From NCBI RefSeq assembly GCF_018398875.1, contig NZ_JAGWDK010000002.1, forward strand, positions 124,001 to 188,000: a DNA stretch of 64,000 bases. Direction: 5' to 3'. Shown here piece after piece: positions 19,066 through 28,639 of this stretch (positions are counted from its first letter, which is position 1; the number at the start of each line of letters is the position of its first letter). The translations under genes and the position numbers were made by a program. This stretch comes from Bradyrhizobium sp. sGM-13. Lineage in GTDB: Bacteria; Pseudomonadota; Alphaproteobacteria; Rhizobiales; Xanthobacteraceae. The notes under the pieces were generated by a model that was not told where the DNA came from, ran no database searches, and saw only the letters and a program-made list of their open reading frames with translations.

Positions 19066-19713
19066 CTAATTCTTGGCTCGCAGGATGCTGATTCGAGATT
19101 CGTCGACAAAATTCTTGCTGTCCTGATCGGACCGGCGGAAGAGGTTGCGTTCGACGACGAGTGAACGGCCACTGATCGTCTTGGTGCAGCGCTCCTTGAG
19201 ATAGATGCCTCCCACTGGCTGGTCTCCTGCACCCGGCTGGCCCTCGGTACATGCCCAGCCGTCCGAGCCGTAGCGCGATCTAGCCTGCAGCCCCAGGAGA
19301 AACGCCTTCTTCCGGAGATAGAGACGCGCCTTCGGATCGGTCTCGATCTGCAAGCCGGCAACGCGCGCGGTATCGTCGATCAGAAGGGTGAGGATCGCCG
19401 GATGACCCGCCACCATCGTGCCGTCGCGGCTGGTCGACGGATCGTAACTAAATCGGATCGACCGTGTTCCATTCGCGTCGGCAGGGCAGTCACGCCAGTT
19501 TTGCCAGCCCGCCAATGTGCGCTTCGGATCCGCCGCGCAGTAGAAGTCGACGTAACCGGTGTCCGGCAACTCGGCCGCTGCCATTCCGAGGCGAATGTCA
19601 CGCAGATCGTTGCCGCTGAATTCTTCGGTCCGCGCCGGAGAGCTCGCAAGCGCGAGGGCCTGCCAGGCAAAGAGGCCCGCAGCAAGAACGCCCGGCAGCC
19701 TCAGTCTGCGCAT
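19066..19713 (-). CDS. exported hypothetical protein linked to PQQ dehydrogenase cluster
   Basis: 215 residues with a signal peptide (MRRLRLPGVLAAGLFAWQALALA). The mature part starts EEFSGNDLRDIRLGMAAAELP, a pattern seen in small periplasmic proteins, and contains three or four cysteines that could form disulfides. The ATG overlaps the cytochrome gene's stop codon by one base (TGATG), so it is translated with it. Function unknown; its place in the operon suggests a periplasmic accessory role in alcohol oxidation. Confidence 0.75.
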   Translation of the reverse strand: MRRLRLPGVLAAGLFAWQALALASSPARTEEFSGNDLRDIRLGMAAAELPDTGYVDFYCAADPKRTLAGWQNWRDCPADANGTRSIRFSYDPSTSRDGTMVAGHPAILTLLIDDTARVAGLQIETDPKARLYLRKKAFLLGLQARSRYGSDGWACTEGQPGAGDQPVGGIYLKERCTKTISGRSLVVERNLFRRSDQDSKNFVDESRISILRAKN

Positions 19714-20282
19714 CACTGGCCCTTCCCGGTGCTGGCGGTCGCATCATCTGGCTTCTGCGCCGGGGTCTTGTAGACGTCGCATACCCGCGAGGTGCTTGAG
19801 AAGAAGGCGGCGCATTCCGCGTAAGTGGGTTCGCCGGCTCCCTTGATGTGGGCGATTACGTAGTCGGCGACGGCTTCAATATCCTTCGGCCGCAGAAACG
19901 TTCCGCCCTCGGGCGGCATCTGTGCCCCCGCGTCCTGGCGGTTCATGCCGTGGCATTTCACCTCATCGTAGGCGCCGCGCATAAAGAATGGCATCCCGGT
20001 GCCCGGCCGACCGCAGCCGACGATTTCAATGATCTGATCGCGTGTCAGCTCGGTCTTGCGCAGCGACAGCGCATCACCGCCGTAGCCGCCGCCGCCATTG
20101 CCGTGCCATTTGTGGCAGCCCACGCAATTGGCCTTACTGAAAACGGCCTTGCCGGCATTGGTCGGATCCGAAGCTGGCGCTTGCGCCGACTGACCGAAAG
20201 CTGTGGTACCAATCGAGAAATTCAGGGCGACGACACTCACGAGCAGCATGCTTGGCGCCGCCGGGAATCTGCTGAAGAACAT
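19713..20282 (-). CDS. periplasmic cytochrome c
   Basis: 189 residues with a hydrophobic export signal (about 1-30). The heme site is CVGCH at 53-57, and a candidate axial Met lies in GTGMPFFM. The fold pattern (AGKAVFSKANCVGCHKWHG, then ...MPPEGGTFLRPKDIEAVADYVIAHI) is a class I cytochrome c. Placed between the PQQ dehydrogenase gene (65 bp upstream) and the coupled exported protein, it is the likely electron acceptor of that dehydrogenase. Confidence 0.9.
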   Translation of the reverse strand: MFFSRFPAAPSMLLVSVVALNFSIGTTAFGQSAQAPASDPTNAGKAVFSKANCVGCHKWHGNGGGGYGGDALSLRKTELTRDQIIEIVGCGRPGTGMPFFMRGAYDEVKCHGMNRQDAGAQMPPEGGTFLRPKDIEAVADYVIAHIKGAGEPTYAECAAFFSSTSRVCDVYKTPAQKPDDATASTGKGQ

Positions 20283-20346
20283 CGTTGCGTCTCTTGTCGA
20301 AGAAGTAGGAGAGCCCGCGGTTGGCGGACCCTCCTTTTTTGGGTTG

Positions 20347-22134
20347 TCAGAGTGCGAATACGTAGAGCATCGATCCCGGCTGTATCTTCTTCAGTTCGGG
20401 CGTCGAATCGATGAACCACTTGTCCCAGGCGCCGCCCAGGCCGACCAGAATGGCAACGTATTGTTTGCCATCGACCGTAAAGGTCATCGGCGGTGCGTTG
20501 ACGCCGCCGCCCGTGTTGAACTCCCAGAGCTTCTGCAATGACTTGGCGTCAAGCGCCATCACTTCGCCGGACGGCTGACCGGTGAAGACGAGGTCGGGAG
20601 TTGCAAGCATGCCGCCCAAATTGGGAAAGGGCGTTTCCATTTTTTGGGCGATCTTGCCGGTCGTCACATCGATCGCAGTCACGCTGCCGGTGATCCTGAA
20701 CGGCTGGCTCGGGCCGCCGCCGGTCCAGAACTCCCGCGGTTTCAGTTTGTCGGGGGTCATCACCTCAACTTTGATGCGGTTGCAGCTCTCGATCACCGGG
20801 ATGTACCAGAGCTTCAAATCCGGATTGTAGGCCGTCGGCGGCCAGTTCTTGCCGCCCATGTTGCCGGGGCAGATGTCGGTTTCCATGTTGGTGCGGCTTG
20901 GCGTCACCGACGCGATATAGGTCTGCACGGCCTTATTCGGGTCATACTCGATCGGCTTGCCGCTCTCCGGGTCGAGCCCTTTGGTCCATGTGACTTTCTT
21001 CACGAACGGCAGGCCCCAGACGAACTTGCCGTTGGTGCGATCGATCGCATAGGCGAAGCCGTTGCGGTCCGCTTCGAGCGCGAGCTTCTGCGGACCACCG
21101 GGCCCGGGGATATCCACCAGCACGTTTTCCGCCACGCTGTCGTAGTCATAGGGGTCGTTTGGCGTGTGCTGAAAGTGCCACTTGATCTTGCCAGTTGTGG
21201 CGTCAAGGGCCAGCGAGCTGTCGGTGTAAAGGTTATCGCCCGGCCGATAGGCGCTATCCCAGTCCGGTCCCGGATTGCCGATGCCCCAGATGATGGTGTC
21301 GGTTGCGGGATCGTAGGTGCCGGTCACCCAGGTCGAACCGCCGCCGGCGGCCGCCGCGTTGTTACTGTCTTTCCAGGTCTCGATGCCGGGCTCGCCCTTG
21401 CCCGGAATTGTGTAAGTGCGCCAGACCTCTTTCTGGGTCGTGAGGTCGGTGGCGGCGATCCAACCACGGATGCCGTACTCCGCGCCGGCGACGCCCGTGA
21501 TCGCCATGTTCTTGACGATCAACGGCGCGCCGGTGATCGTCTCGCCCTTGTCCGGATCGGCCACCGTGCGCTGCCAGGCGACCTGGCCGGTTTCCTTGTT
21601 GGTCGCGATCAGCCGGCCATCGAGCGTATGGGAAATGACGAGATCCCCCCACAATGCGACGCCGCGGTTGTCGACGCCGCAGCACGCCACGGCGCCAGCC
21701 CAGTCACGATCGGTCTTGGGGTCCATCTTCCAGACCAGCACGCCGCGGCCACCATGCGCATCGATCTTGTAGACCGAACCCCATCCATCGGTGACGTAGA
21801 GAAAGCCGTTCTCGGCAATCGGAGTGCCTTCCAGTCCGCCATGACTCCAGATGCCGCCGCCTTCGATGCCGCCGAGGTGCAAGGTCCAGGCGACCTTCAG
21901 GTTCTTCACGTTATCGCGGTTGATCTCCTTCAGAGTGGAGAACCGGTGAGCCGAGTAATTCTGATGATGATGAAGCCAGTTGCCCGGCTCCTTCTCGACG
22001 TTGAGCAGCCGTTCCTGATTGACCTCGTCGGCGGCGGATGTCGGCAGTGCGGCCGCCATGCCCGCGGCAGTGACTGCAATGGCGAGCAGGCGCGCTCGCG
22101 CGGAGATTCTTGTGTGACCTGAAAATCGCTCCAT
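20347..22134 (-). CDS. PQQ-dependent alcohol dehydrogenase, possible lanthanide type
   Basis: 595 residues, about the usual size for quinoprotein alcohol dehydrogenases. The signal peptide ends near ALPTSAAD. The vicinal disulfide CC is at 151-152 (VACCGVDNRG), the ring over PQQ in this family. The predicted catalytic Asp330 lies in PYDYD, and a second Asp follows at +2 (D332), the position that is Asp in lanthanide-dependent XoxF/PedH enzymes but Ala or Ser in calcium enzymes. Tryptophan-docking repeats (ALDATTGKIKWHF, AIDVTTGKIAQKM) support the eight-bladed propeller. The start at 22134 has AGGAGG upstream. It oxidises a periplasmic alcohol or aldehyde and passes electrons to the adjacent cytochrome c; substrate unknown. 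Confidence 0.9.
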   Translation of the reverse strand: MERFSGHTRISARARLLAIAVTAAGMAAALPTSAADEVNQERLLNVEKEPGNWLHHHQNYSAHRFSTLKEINRDNVKNLKVAWTLHLGGIEGGGIWSHGGLEGTPIAENGFLYVTDGWGSVYKIDAHGGRGVLVWKMDPKTDRDWAGAVACCGVDNRGVALWGDLVISHTLDGRLIATNKETGQVAWQRTVADPDKGETITGAPLIVKNMAITGVAGAEYGIRGWIAATDLTTQKEVWRTYTIPGKGEPGIETWKDSNNAAAAGGGSTWVTGTYDPATDTIIWGIGNPGPDWDSAYRPGDNLYTDSSLALDATTGKIKWHFQHTPNDPYDYDSVAENVLVDIPGPGGPQKLALEADRNGFAYAIDRTNGKFVWGLPFVKKVTWTKGLDPESGKPIEYDPNKAVQTYIASVTPSRTNMETDICPGNMGGKNWPPTAYNPDLKLWYIPVIESCNRIKVEVMTPDKLKPREFWTGGGPSQPFRITGSVTAIDVTTGKIAQKMETPFPNLGGMLATPDLVFTGQPSGEVMALDAKSLQKLWEFNTGGGVNAPPMTFTVDGKQYVAILVGLGGAWDKWFIDSTPELKKIQPGSMLYVFAL

Positions 22135-22239
22135 GAGAAATGCCCTCCTTTTGGCAGTCCACGTTAAATCGAGCGTCCGGCACATCCGGGCGTTTAGCTG
22201 AGAAGCCTCGTTCAGCGGCTCACCGCGCCGCTGTCGCGA

Positions 22240-22725
22240 TCAGGGCGTTCGTGAAACCTGCACCTCCGTTTCTTTGGTTCCGCCTTTCTGGAAAACGATG
22301 GTGCATGTAAACGTCTCGCCGTCGACAAGTTGCTGCCGCGTCTGCAGCAGCATCACGTGATGTCCGTCGTGTTTGAGTTCGGTCGTCTTGCTCTCCGGGA
22401 TTGGAATGGACTTGATCTCGCGCATGGCTGGCGCGCCTTCGCCGCGATCGACCGTGTGCCTTACGGCGAAGTTCGCGAACGGACAGCGGACGCGCAACAG
22501 GGCGTCGGCTTCGGGCGCATCGTTCCTGATCGTCATCACAAGCGGGAGATCGATACCGATCTGATCGGACGCAGGCACCCGGGCGTTCGTCACTTGCAAC
22601 GCTTCACCTGCCGCGGCGAACCCGCGCGTCAGCCAAAGAACAGCAACCAGCCCGAACACAAGAAATGCAATCCGGCCGCGATCAAGCCGTGCGCCATCAG
22701 CACCTGATGTCGCTGTCGCGATCAT
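22240..22725 (-). CDS. PCuAC-family periplasmic copper chaperone
   Basis: 161 residues with an N-terminal membrane/signal segment (IAFLVFGLVAVLWLTRGFAA). The copper site fits the family motif H-x10-M-x21-H-x-M exactly: RHTVDRGEGAPAM, then 21 residues to HVM. PCuAC proteins deliver Cu(I) in the periplasm, usually to cytochrome oxidase. It lies 105 bp upstream of the PQQ dehydrogenase on the same strand, so it may be co-transcribed; a link to respiratory oxidation is plausible but inferred. Confidence 0.88.
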   Translation of the reverse strand: MIATATSGADGARLDRGRIAFLVFGLVAVLWLTRGFAAAGEALQVTNARVPASDQIGIDLPLVMTIRNDAPEADALLRVRCPFANFAVRHTVDRGEGAPAMREIKSIPIPESKTTELKHDGHHVMLLQTRQQLVDGETFTCTIVFQKGGTKETEVQVSRTP

Positions 22726-23036
22726 CGGCTATGTCTCGGCCGAAGCGTAATCCTGCAAATGCGCTGTTAGTCGAGGAACACAAGCGAGGGATGCCCAAAC
22801 GAAACTTTTCGTCCTGCACATTGGCGTGCCTCCCGCGATCAATTTTTCTTACTTCTTGGCGTCCCAAGTTACGCTTCAAAATAAGGCGCTCAAAGGGCGC
22901 TGCGCTTTTTTCCCGACAAAAAATGCGCCACCACGTTGCTGTGGGCGCGGCTAAGCCGGCATGCGCCATCAAACATCAAGCTTGAGCAACGGCCGTTCAA
23001 CCCCACATAATCTCCACCCACTCGGAGGGAACAGCG
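22726..23036. other. divergent intergenic region
   Basis: About 310 bases between the divergent copper chaperone and aldo/keto reductase genes. It must hold promoters for both directions. No operator repeat or RNA was recognised. Confidence 0.4.
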
Positions 23037-24035
23037 ATGCAATTTCGAACCTTTGGCCGCACCGGGATGCGGCTCTCGATCCTCGGCTTCGGCTGCGGCG
23101 CCGTCGGCGGGTTGATGGTGCGCGGCGATGCGGCCGACCAGGAGCGGACCATCGCGCGGGCGATTGCGGCTGGCGTCAACTACTTCGACACCGCCGTGCA
23201 GTATGGCGACGGGGAATCGGAAAGGAACCTTGGCCGGGTTTTGCAGAAGCTGAAGCCGGCCGACGTGGTTGTCGCCACCAAGGTCCGGTTGCCGCCTGGC
23301 GATCGTGGCCGGATTGATGAGGCGGTGCGGCTATCGCTCGAAGGCAGTCTGGCGCGGCTGCGGCTCGAGCGGGTCGATATCTTTCATCTGCACAATCCGA
23401 TTACCGAGCAGGGCGGCGGGCCGGCGCTGAGCGTCCGGCAGGTGCTGGACGAGGTGGTGCCGGCGTTCGAGCGGCTGCGGCGAGAGGGCAAGATCCGGTT
23501 TCTCGGAATCACGGCGCTCGGCGATACGGCGGCGCTGCATCAGGTGATCGATGCTGGCGTCTTCGACAGCGCGCAGGTCGTCTACAACATGCTCAATCCG
23601 TCTGCGGCCGGCGAATTGCCGGCGCGCTATCCGGCGCAGGATTATGGACGGCTGTTCGATCACACAGAGGCGGCCGGCGTCGGCGCCGTGGGCATCCGCG
23701 TGCTGGCCGGCGGGGCGCTGTCGGGTTCGGCCGAGCGTCATCCGATTGCGGGTGCTGCGCCGGAACCGATCGGCTCTGCCATGAGCTACGATGCCGATGT
23801 CGATCGCGCGCGCCGTCTGATGCCGCTGGTGGAGGAGGGATTTGCCGCCAGCCTGACCGAGGCCGCGACGCGGTTTGCGATCTCTCATCCGGCGATGGGC
23901 ACGATCCTGGTCGGCATGGCGACGCCGGGGCAGTTCGAGGATGCACTCGCCGCGGTGGAGAAGGGCCCGCTGCCGCAGGCGGCGCTCGACCGGTTGTCGG
24001 AACTGCGGCAGGCGTTTGCCGGCGAGGCGCGATGA
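23037..24035 (+). CDS. aldo/keto reductase
   Basis: 332 residues, a cytoplasmic NADPH-dependent oxidoreductase. The catalytic set is visible: Asp and Tyr in YFDTAVQYGDG, Lys in VVVATKVRLP, and His in DIFHLHNP. The C-terminal nucleotide-binding part (MGTILVGMATPGQFEDALA) is intact. CGGAGGGA precedes the ATG. Substrate not deducible; no functional link to its neighbours is evident. Confidence 0.9.
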   Translation: MQFRTFGRTGMRLSILGFGCGAVGGLMVRGDAADQERTIARAIAAGVNYFDTAVQYGDGESERNLGRVLQKLKPADVVVATKVRLPPGDRGRIDEAVRLSLEGSLARLRLERVDIFHLHNPITEQGGGPALSVRQVLDEVVPAFERLRREGKIRFLGITALGDTAALHQVIDAGVFDSAQVVYNMLNPSAAGELPARYPAQDYGRLFDHTEAAGVGAVGIRVLAGGALSGSAERHPIAGAAPEPIGSAMSYDADVDRARRLMPLVEEGFAASLTEAATRFAISHPAMGTILVGMATPGQFEDALAAVEKGPLPQAALDRLSELRQAFAGEAR

Positions 24036-24160
24036 TCGAAAAACGACGGCCTCGGCTTCCCCTTACCGAATTATTAACCAATCTGCATCAGGCTTAACGG
24101 ATTATTAACCAATCTGGTTCGGGATTGGCGTCGCGACAACCGGCACCAAGGGAGCACCTG

Positions 24161-24568
24161 ATGGATACCCGAACGTCCGCCGCACCCGACGAAAAAACGC
24201 CTCCGTCGGAATTGGCTTTGGCGACACAACTCAGCAAATCGGAAACGCAAGAGAAGTCGCAGCCCTCTAGCGAGCTGGAGATCAGCGCCGAACGAATCAA
24301 CTCCTCCGTCGCCCGGCTGACCTCAAATTCGATAGGCGAACTTCAGGGCTTGGCTTCGGAGCTCCAAAAAATGCAGGACTTCCTGCAGGCCGAGGTCAAC
24401 AACGTGCAGCGCCAAATCGACAGCGCGTTGGCCGGAATCAACATCATCGTCGAAACGATTAGTCCGTGGAAAAGTATCGCGGGCTCGCAAACACTGCCAT
24501 CCGGTACTCGCCATGTCCGCGCGGGGGGACCGGCGGCCAATATTGAGCAACGCAGTCGCGCCGGGTAG
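24161..24568 (+). CDS. hypothetical protein with coiled coil
   Basis: 135 residues. An acidic disordered N-terminus is followed by a helical, coiled-coil-like segment (residues about 40-95: LTSNSIGELQGLASELQKMQ...) and a Ser/Gly/Arg tail. The ATG has AAGGGAG upstream. No family recognised. The central part resembles short phasin-like or structural helical proteins only in a general way. Confidence 0.6.
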   Translation: MDTRTSAAPDEKTPPSELALATQLSKSETQEKSQPSSELEISAERINSSVARLTSNSIGELQGLASELQKMQDFLQAEVNNVQRQIDSALAGINIIVETISPWKSIAGSQTLPSGTRHVRAGGPAANIEQRSRAG

Positions 24569-24760
24569 CAGCGGCGCGCGCGCCGCTCGCCGATCTTGCA
24601 GAGTCCCCGACCGAACTGGCGTCGGTGCGGATACTCGGCTTCATCCATGCGAGCGCTTGGGTTGAAGTGCACGGTGCGTGAGAGTGATCGCCGGATTGCC
24701 ACCGCCGCGTCACCAAATCGCCTAACGACTCAACGACGCTATTGCAGCGGGCTGCGGGCG

Positions 24761-25012
24761 ATGCGCATGGGTGCAGTCATGATGCGCTTTGGGTCCAATC
24801 TACATCTAACTCCCGCCCTCAGTGGGCTGGTGATGGTCGCGCTTCTAGTGCTTGGCGCGATCGTCGTTCAAAGTCTCGGACTGGCTGAGAAAGGTGGCCG
24901 TGTCACTACTGTGTCCCAACACAGTGAGGTGAGCACGCGCACCACCCCCGAGAATGATGGCCGAGCAACCCTCGATATTGGTGTCGCAGACCTGAGGGGG
25001 TCGCTGCCGTAA
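24761..25012 (+). CDS. possible small single-pass membrane protein
   Basis: 83 residues from the ATG at 24761. One membrane segment (LSGLVMVALLVLGAIVVQSLGL) is followed by a short polar tail. The ribosome site is weak and the start ambiguous (24782 also possible). The membrane segment is the only positive sign, so this is a tentative call. Confidence 0.3.
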   Translation: MRMGAVMMRFGSNLHLTPALSGLVMVALLVLGAIVVQSLGLAEKGGRVTTVSQHSEVSTRTTPENDGRATLDIGVADLRGSLP

Positions 25013-25019
25013 GCTTGCG

Positions 25020-25203
25020 GGTTGCGCTGTCGTCCGGAAGAGCGGCGGTCCGCGTTCCCCGGATGCTGTGCAGCACGCCGCTTGCGGCGTGATGCACTGC
25101 TGATCCGGGGTCCACTGGCGCGTGAGTCCTGGCTCTGCGGAGCAGCGCACCGGACGATGCTTCGCATCGCCGGGGAACGCTGCACCGCGTCCGGGACACG
25201 CGG
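25020..25203. repeat. dispersed palindrome-rich intergenic repeat
   Basis: Contains nested inverted repeats (CACGCCGCTTGCGGCGTG; GATGCTTCGCATC) and the phrase GCGTCCGGGACACG, a combination I recall from many Bradyrhizobium intergenic repeats. It fills the gap up to the next gene's stop codon. Confidence 0.6.
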
Positions 25204-26172
25204 CTAGAACGCCACCACGATTTTCCCGAGGTGCTTGTTGGCTTCCATGTGCTCGAACGCTTTGCCGATCTCGGCGAAGGGATAGACCTTGTCGATCGGC
25301 AGTTGCAGCTTGCGGGATTCCACGGCCGGCCAGATGTCTTTGCGGACCTCGTCAAAGATCTCGCGGATTTCCTCAATGGTGCGGGTGCGGAAGGTGACGC
25401 CGATATAGTTGATGCGGCGGGCGGCGTGGAGGTCGAAATTGAAATCGGCGTGGGTGCCGCCGAGCCGGCCGACATTGACGATGCGGCCCTTGACCTTGGT
25501 GGCGGCGAGATTCTGGTTGGCGAGCTTGCCGGAAACCTGGTCGACGATCAGGTCGACACCTTCGCCGTTGGTGGCGTTGAGCACCTGATCGACCCAGCCG
25601 GGGTCGCTGGAATCGATTGCGAGATCGGCGCCGAACTCCTTCAGGCGGCCGCGGCGCATCGCGTCTGTCGAGGAGCCGATCACGAGTTTGGCGCCCTTCA
25701 GTTTTGCAATCTGCATCGCCATCAGGCCGACGCCGGAGCTGGCGCCCTGGATCAGCACGCTCTGGCCCGGCTGCAGCGCGCCTGACGTGACGACGGCGTT
25801 GTGCATGGTGGAGAGCGCCACGGGGAGGGTGGCGGCTTCCTCGAAATTCATGTTCGAGGGCGCGCGGAACAGCCGGCCGTGGTCGGCCAGCGTATATTCG
25901 GCAAACGCGGCTGCGCCCGAGCCCATGATCTTGTCGCCGACCTCAACGCCTTTTGCGTCAGGCCCGAGCTCGGCGACTTCACCGGCCCATTCCATGCCGA
26001 GCACGGTGCCGACGCCGCCGGCCGCGCCGTGCACGTGCCCCTTGGTCATGCCGAGGTCGGCGCGATTGAGGCCGCAGGCGTGGACCTTGACCAGCACCTG
26101 CGTGCCCTTCGGCGAAGGTTTTGCGACCTCTGATATTTCGGCGCCGTTGGCGCCGTAGACATAGGCTTTCAT
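25204..26172 (-). CDS. NADPH:quinone reductase-type medium-chain dehydrogenase
   Basis: 322 residues of the zinc-free MDR family. The Rossmann motif GASSGVGLMAMQIAKLKGAK lies at about 143-162, followed by the NADPH-type GSSTD. The N-terminal GroES-like domain starts MKAYVYGANGAEISEV. There is no structural-zinc cysteine cluster, as in quinone oxidoreductases. It lies 31 bp downstream of the nitronate monooxygenase gene on the same strand and is probably co-transcribed with it. Confidence 0.88.
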   Translation of the reverse strand: MKAYVYGANGAEISEVAKPSPKGTQVLVKVHACGLNRADLGMTKGHVHGAAGGVGTVLGMEWAGEVAELGPDAKGVEVGDKIMGSGAAAFAEYTLADHGRLFRAPSNMNFEEAATLPVALSTMHNAVVTSGALQPGQSVLIQGASSGVGLMAMQIAKLKGAKLVIGSSTDAMRRGRLKEFGADLAIDSSDPGWVDQVLNATNGEGVDLIVDQVSGKLANQNLAATKVKGRIVNVGRLGGTHADFNFDLHAARRINYIGVTFRTRTIEEIREIFDEVRKDIWPAVESRKLQLPIDKVYPFAEIGKAFEHMEANKHLGKIVVAF

Positions 26173-26203
26173 GGGCTCTTCTCGTTGTTGGCGGAGACCG
26201 CTT

Positions 26204-27310
<1,107 letters not shown>

Positions 27311-27430
27311 TCAGGGCAACGCCATCATGCAAAAGCGCGGCTTGTTTTCGCAGTGCGAACAATTCCGCACGGAGTCCGGCATTTCCGAGATCACCCGCAG
27401 GAGACGTTCCTGGGAGTTATCACTGCCGCC

Positions 27431-28618
27431 CTATGACGCGCGGGTGAGAAAGATCGGCAGCCCTCGCTTATTGCCGTAGATGGGGCGGTAGCGCTCCGTG
27501 TTGTATGTGTTGGCGACGTCCAATTTGCGCGGCCCGAGCTTGGCGTTAGGGATGGGCACGAGGTCGTAGCGTCCCTCCACCAGCGCCGACATGCGGCCGG
27601 TCTTGCCTTCCAGGATGGCATCGTAGGCCATGTTACCGAACGTCAGGGCCACGAGCTTGTCCATGAAGTCCGGATTGCCCGATCGCAGGTCGTAGGTGAG
27701 ATCGGAGGTGATCGTCTCCTCGCCGACGCGTCGCTTGATCTCGTCGGCGAACGATTCCGCCACGCTCGCCTTCTTGCGGTGGCCGTAGGCATCAGGCTCC
27801 CCGTATTCCTGCACCTCGTAGCCCTCCCACGCGGCGCCTTCGCTGAGCACGACCAGCGCGTAGTTGCTTGGGTTGGCGCGCTTCTCCTCGACGAGCAACT
27901 GGATCAGTTTGTCGAGATCGACCTTGTATTCCGGTATGACGCACCTTATCGAGGTGGCGTATGCGGTGTAGAGCGCCGTAAATCCGGCATCGCGGCCAAA
28001 GACGCGGAAAATGCCGATTCGCTCGTGCGATCCGACAGTGGTGCGTTGCCGCTGGATGGCGTCGCTGGCGCGGGTGATCGCGGTCGAGAAGCCGATGCAA
28101 TACTCGGTGTTGCGGACGTCGTTGTCCATCGTCTTCGGGATAGCGATGATCTTGACGCCGAGCTCGTTGAGCTTGGCTGCGTAACTGAGCGTGTCGTCGC
28201 CGCCGATGGCGATCAGATGTTCGATGCCGAGCCCCGAGAGGTTCGCCAGCACCTGACTTGTGACGTCCCACGTCTTGGTTGCGATGCCGCTCTTGGTGCT
28301 GAGCGAGACCGGAAAGTCGTTGCCGACGAGATGATCCGGCAGCTTCTTCATCTTGGACGGATTGGTGCGGCTCGAGTGCAGCACGGTGCCGCCACTCCGG
28401 TCTATGGTGCGCGTGTTGTCACGGTTCAGCGGGATGATGTAGTGGGACCTGCTGGCCGGGTCCTCGAGGTTCACGTGCGTGAGGGCCTCCCAACCACGGC
28501 GGAGGCCGACGACCTCGATGTCGTTCTCGCTGCCGCGATAAGTCACGCTCTTGATGACGGCGTTCAGACCGGGAACGTCGCCGCCGCCCGTGAGAATGCC
28601 GATACGCCTTTTTGCCAT
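27431..28618 (-). CDS. 6-phosphofructokinase, predicted pyrophosphate-dependent
   Basis: 395 residues of the PfkA superfamily, interconverting fructose 6-phosphate and fructose 1,6-bisphosphate. The phosphoryl-donor loop is GGDDT (139-143) and the catalytic motif PKTMDND (161-167). ATP enzymes have GGDGS and G-TIDND; Asp at the second position and Lys before TxDND mark PPi-dependent enzymes, which are reversible. The ATG at 28618 has GAGG eight bases upstream; a GTG lies two codons earlier. It is 21 bp downstream of an archaeal-type aldolase/phosphatase gene, an operon able to run glycolysis or gluconeogenesis at this step. Confidence 0.9.
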   Translation of the reverse strand: MAKRRIGILTGGGDVPGLNAVIKSVTYRGSENDIEVVGLRRGWEALTHVNLEDPASRSHYIIPLNRDNTRTIDRSGGTVLHSSRTNPSKMKKLPDHLVGNDFPVSLSTKSGIATKTWDVTSQVLANLSGLGIEHLIAIGGDDTLSYAAKLNELGVKIIAIPKTMDNDVRNTEYCIGFSTAITRASDAIQRQRTTVGSHERIGIFRVFGRDAGFTALYTAYATSIRCVIPEYKVDLDKLIQLLVEEKRANPSNYALVVLSEGAAWEGYEVQEYGEPDAYGHRKKASVAESFADEIKRRVGEETITSDLTYDLRSGNPDFMDKLVALTFGNMAYDAILEGKTGRMSALVEGRYDLVPIPNAKLGPRKLDVANTYNTERYRPIYGNKRGLPIFLTRAS

Positions 28619-28639
28619 ACCCACCTCGCAGGCGATCGC

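Noticed and set aside
20310..20341. GC-rich hairpin followed by TTTTTT between the cytochrome c and PQQ dehydrogenase genes
   Set aside because: The arms pair poorly, and the T run is on the + strand where no gene ends, so a terminator cannot be supported.
20644..22122. 492-codon open frame on the + strand
   Set aside because: Antisense to the PQQ alcohol dehydrogenase.
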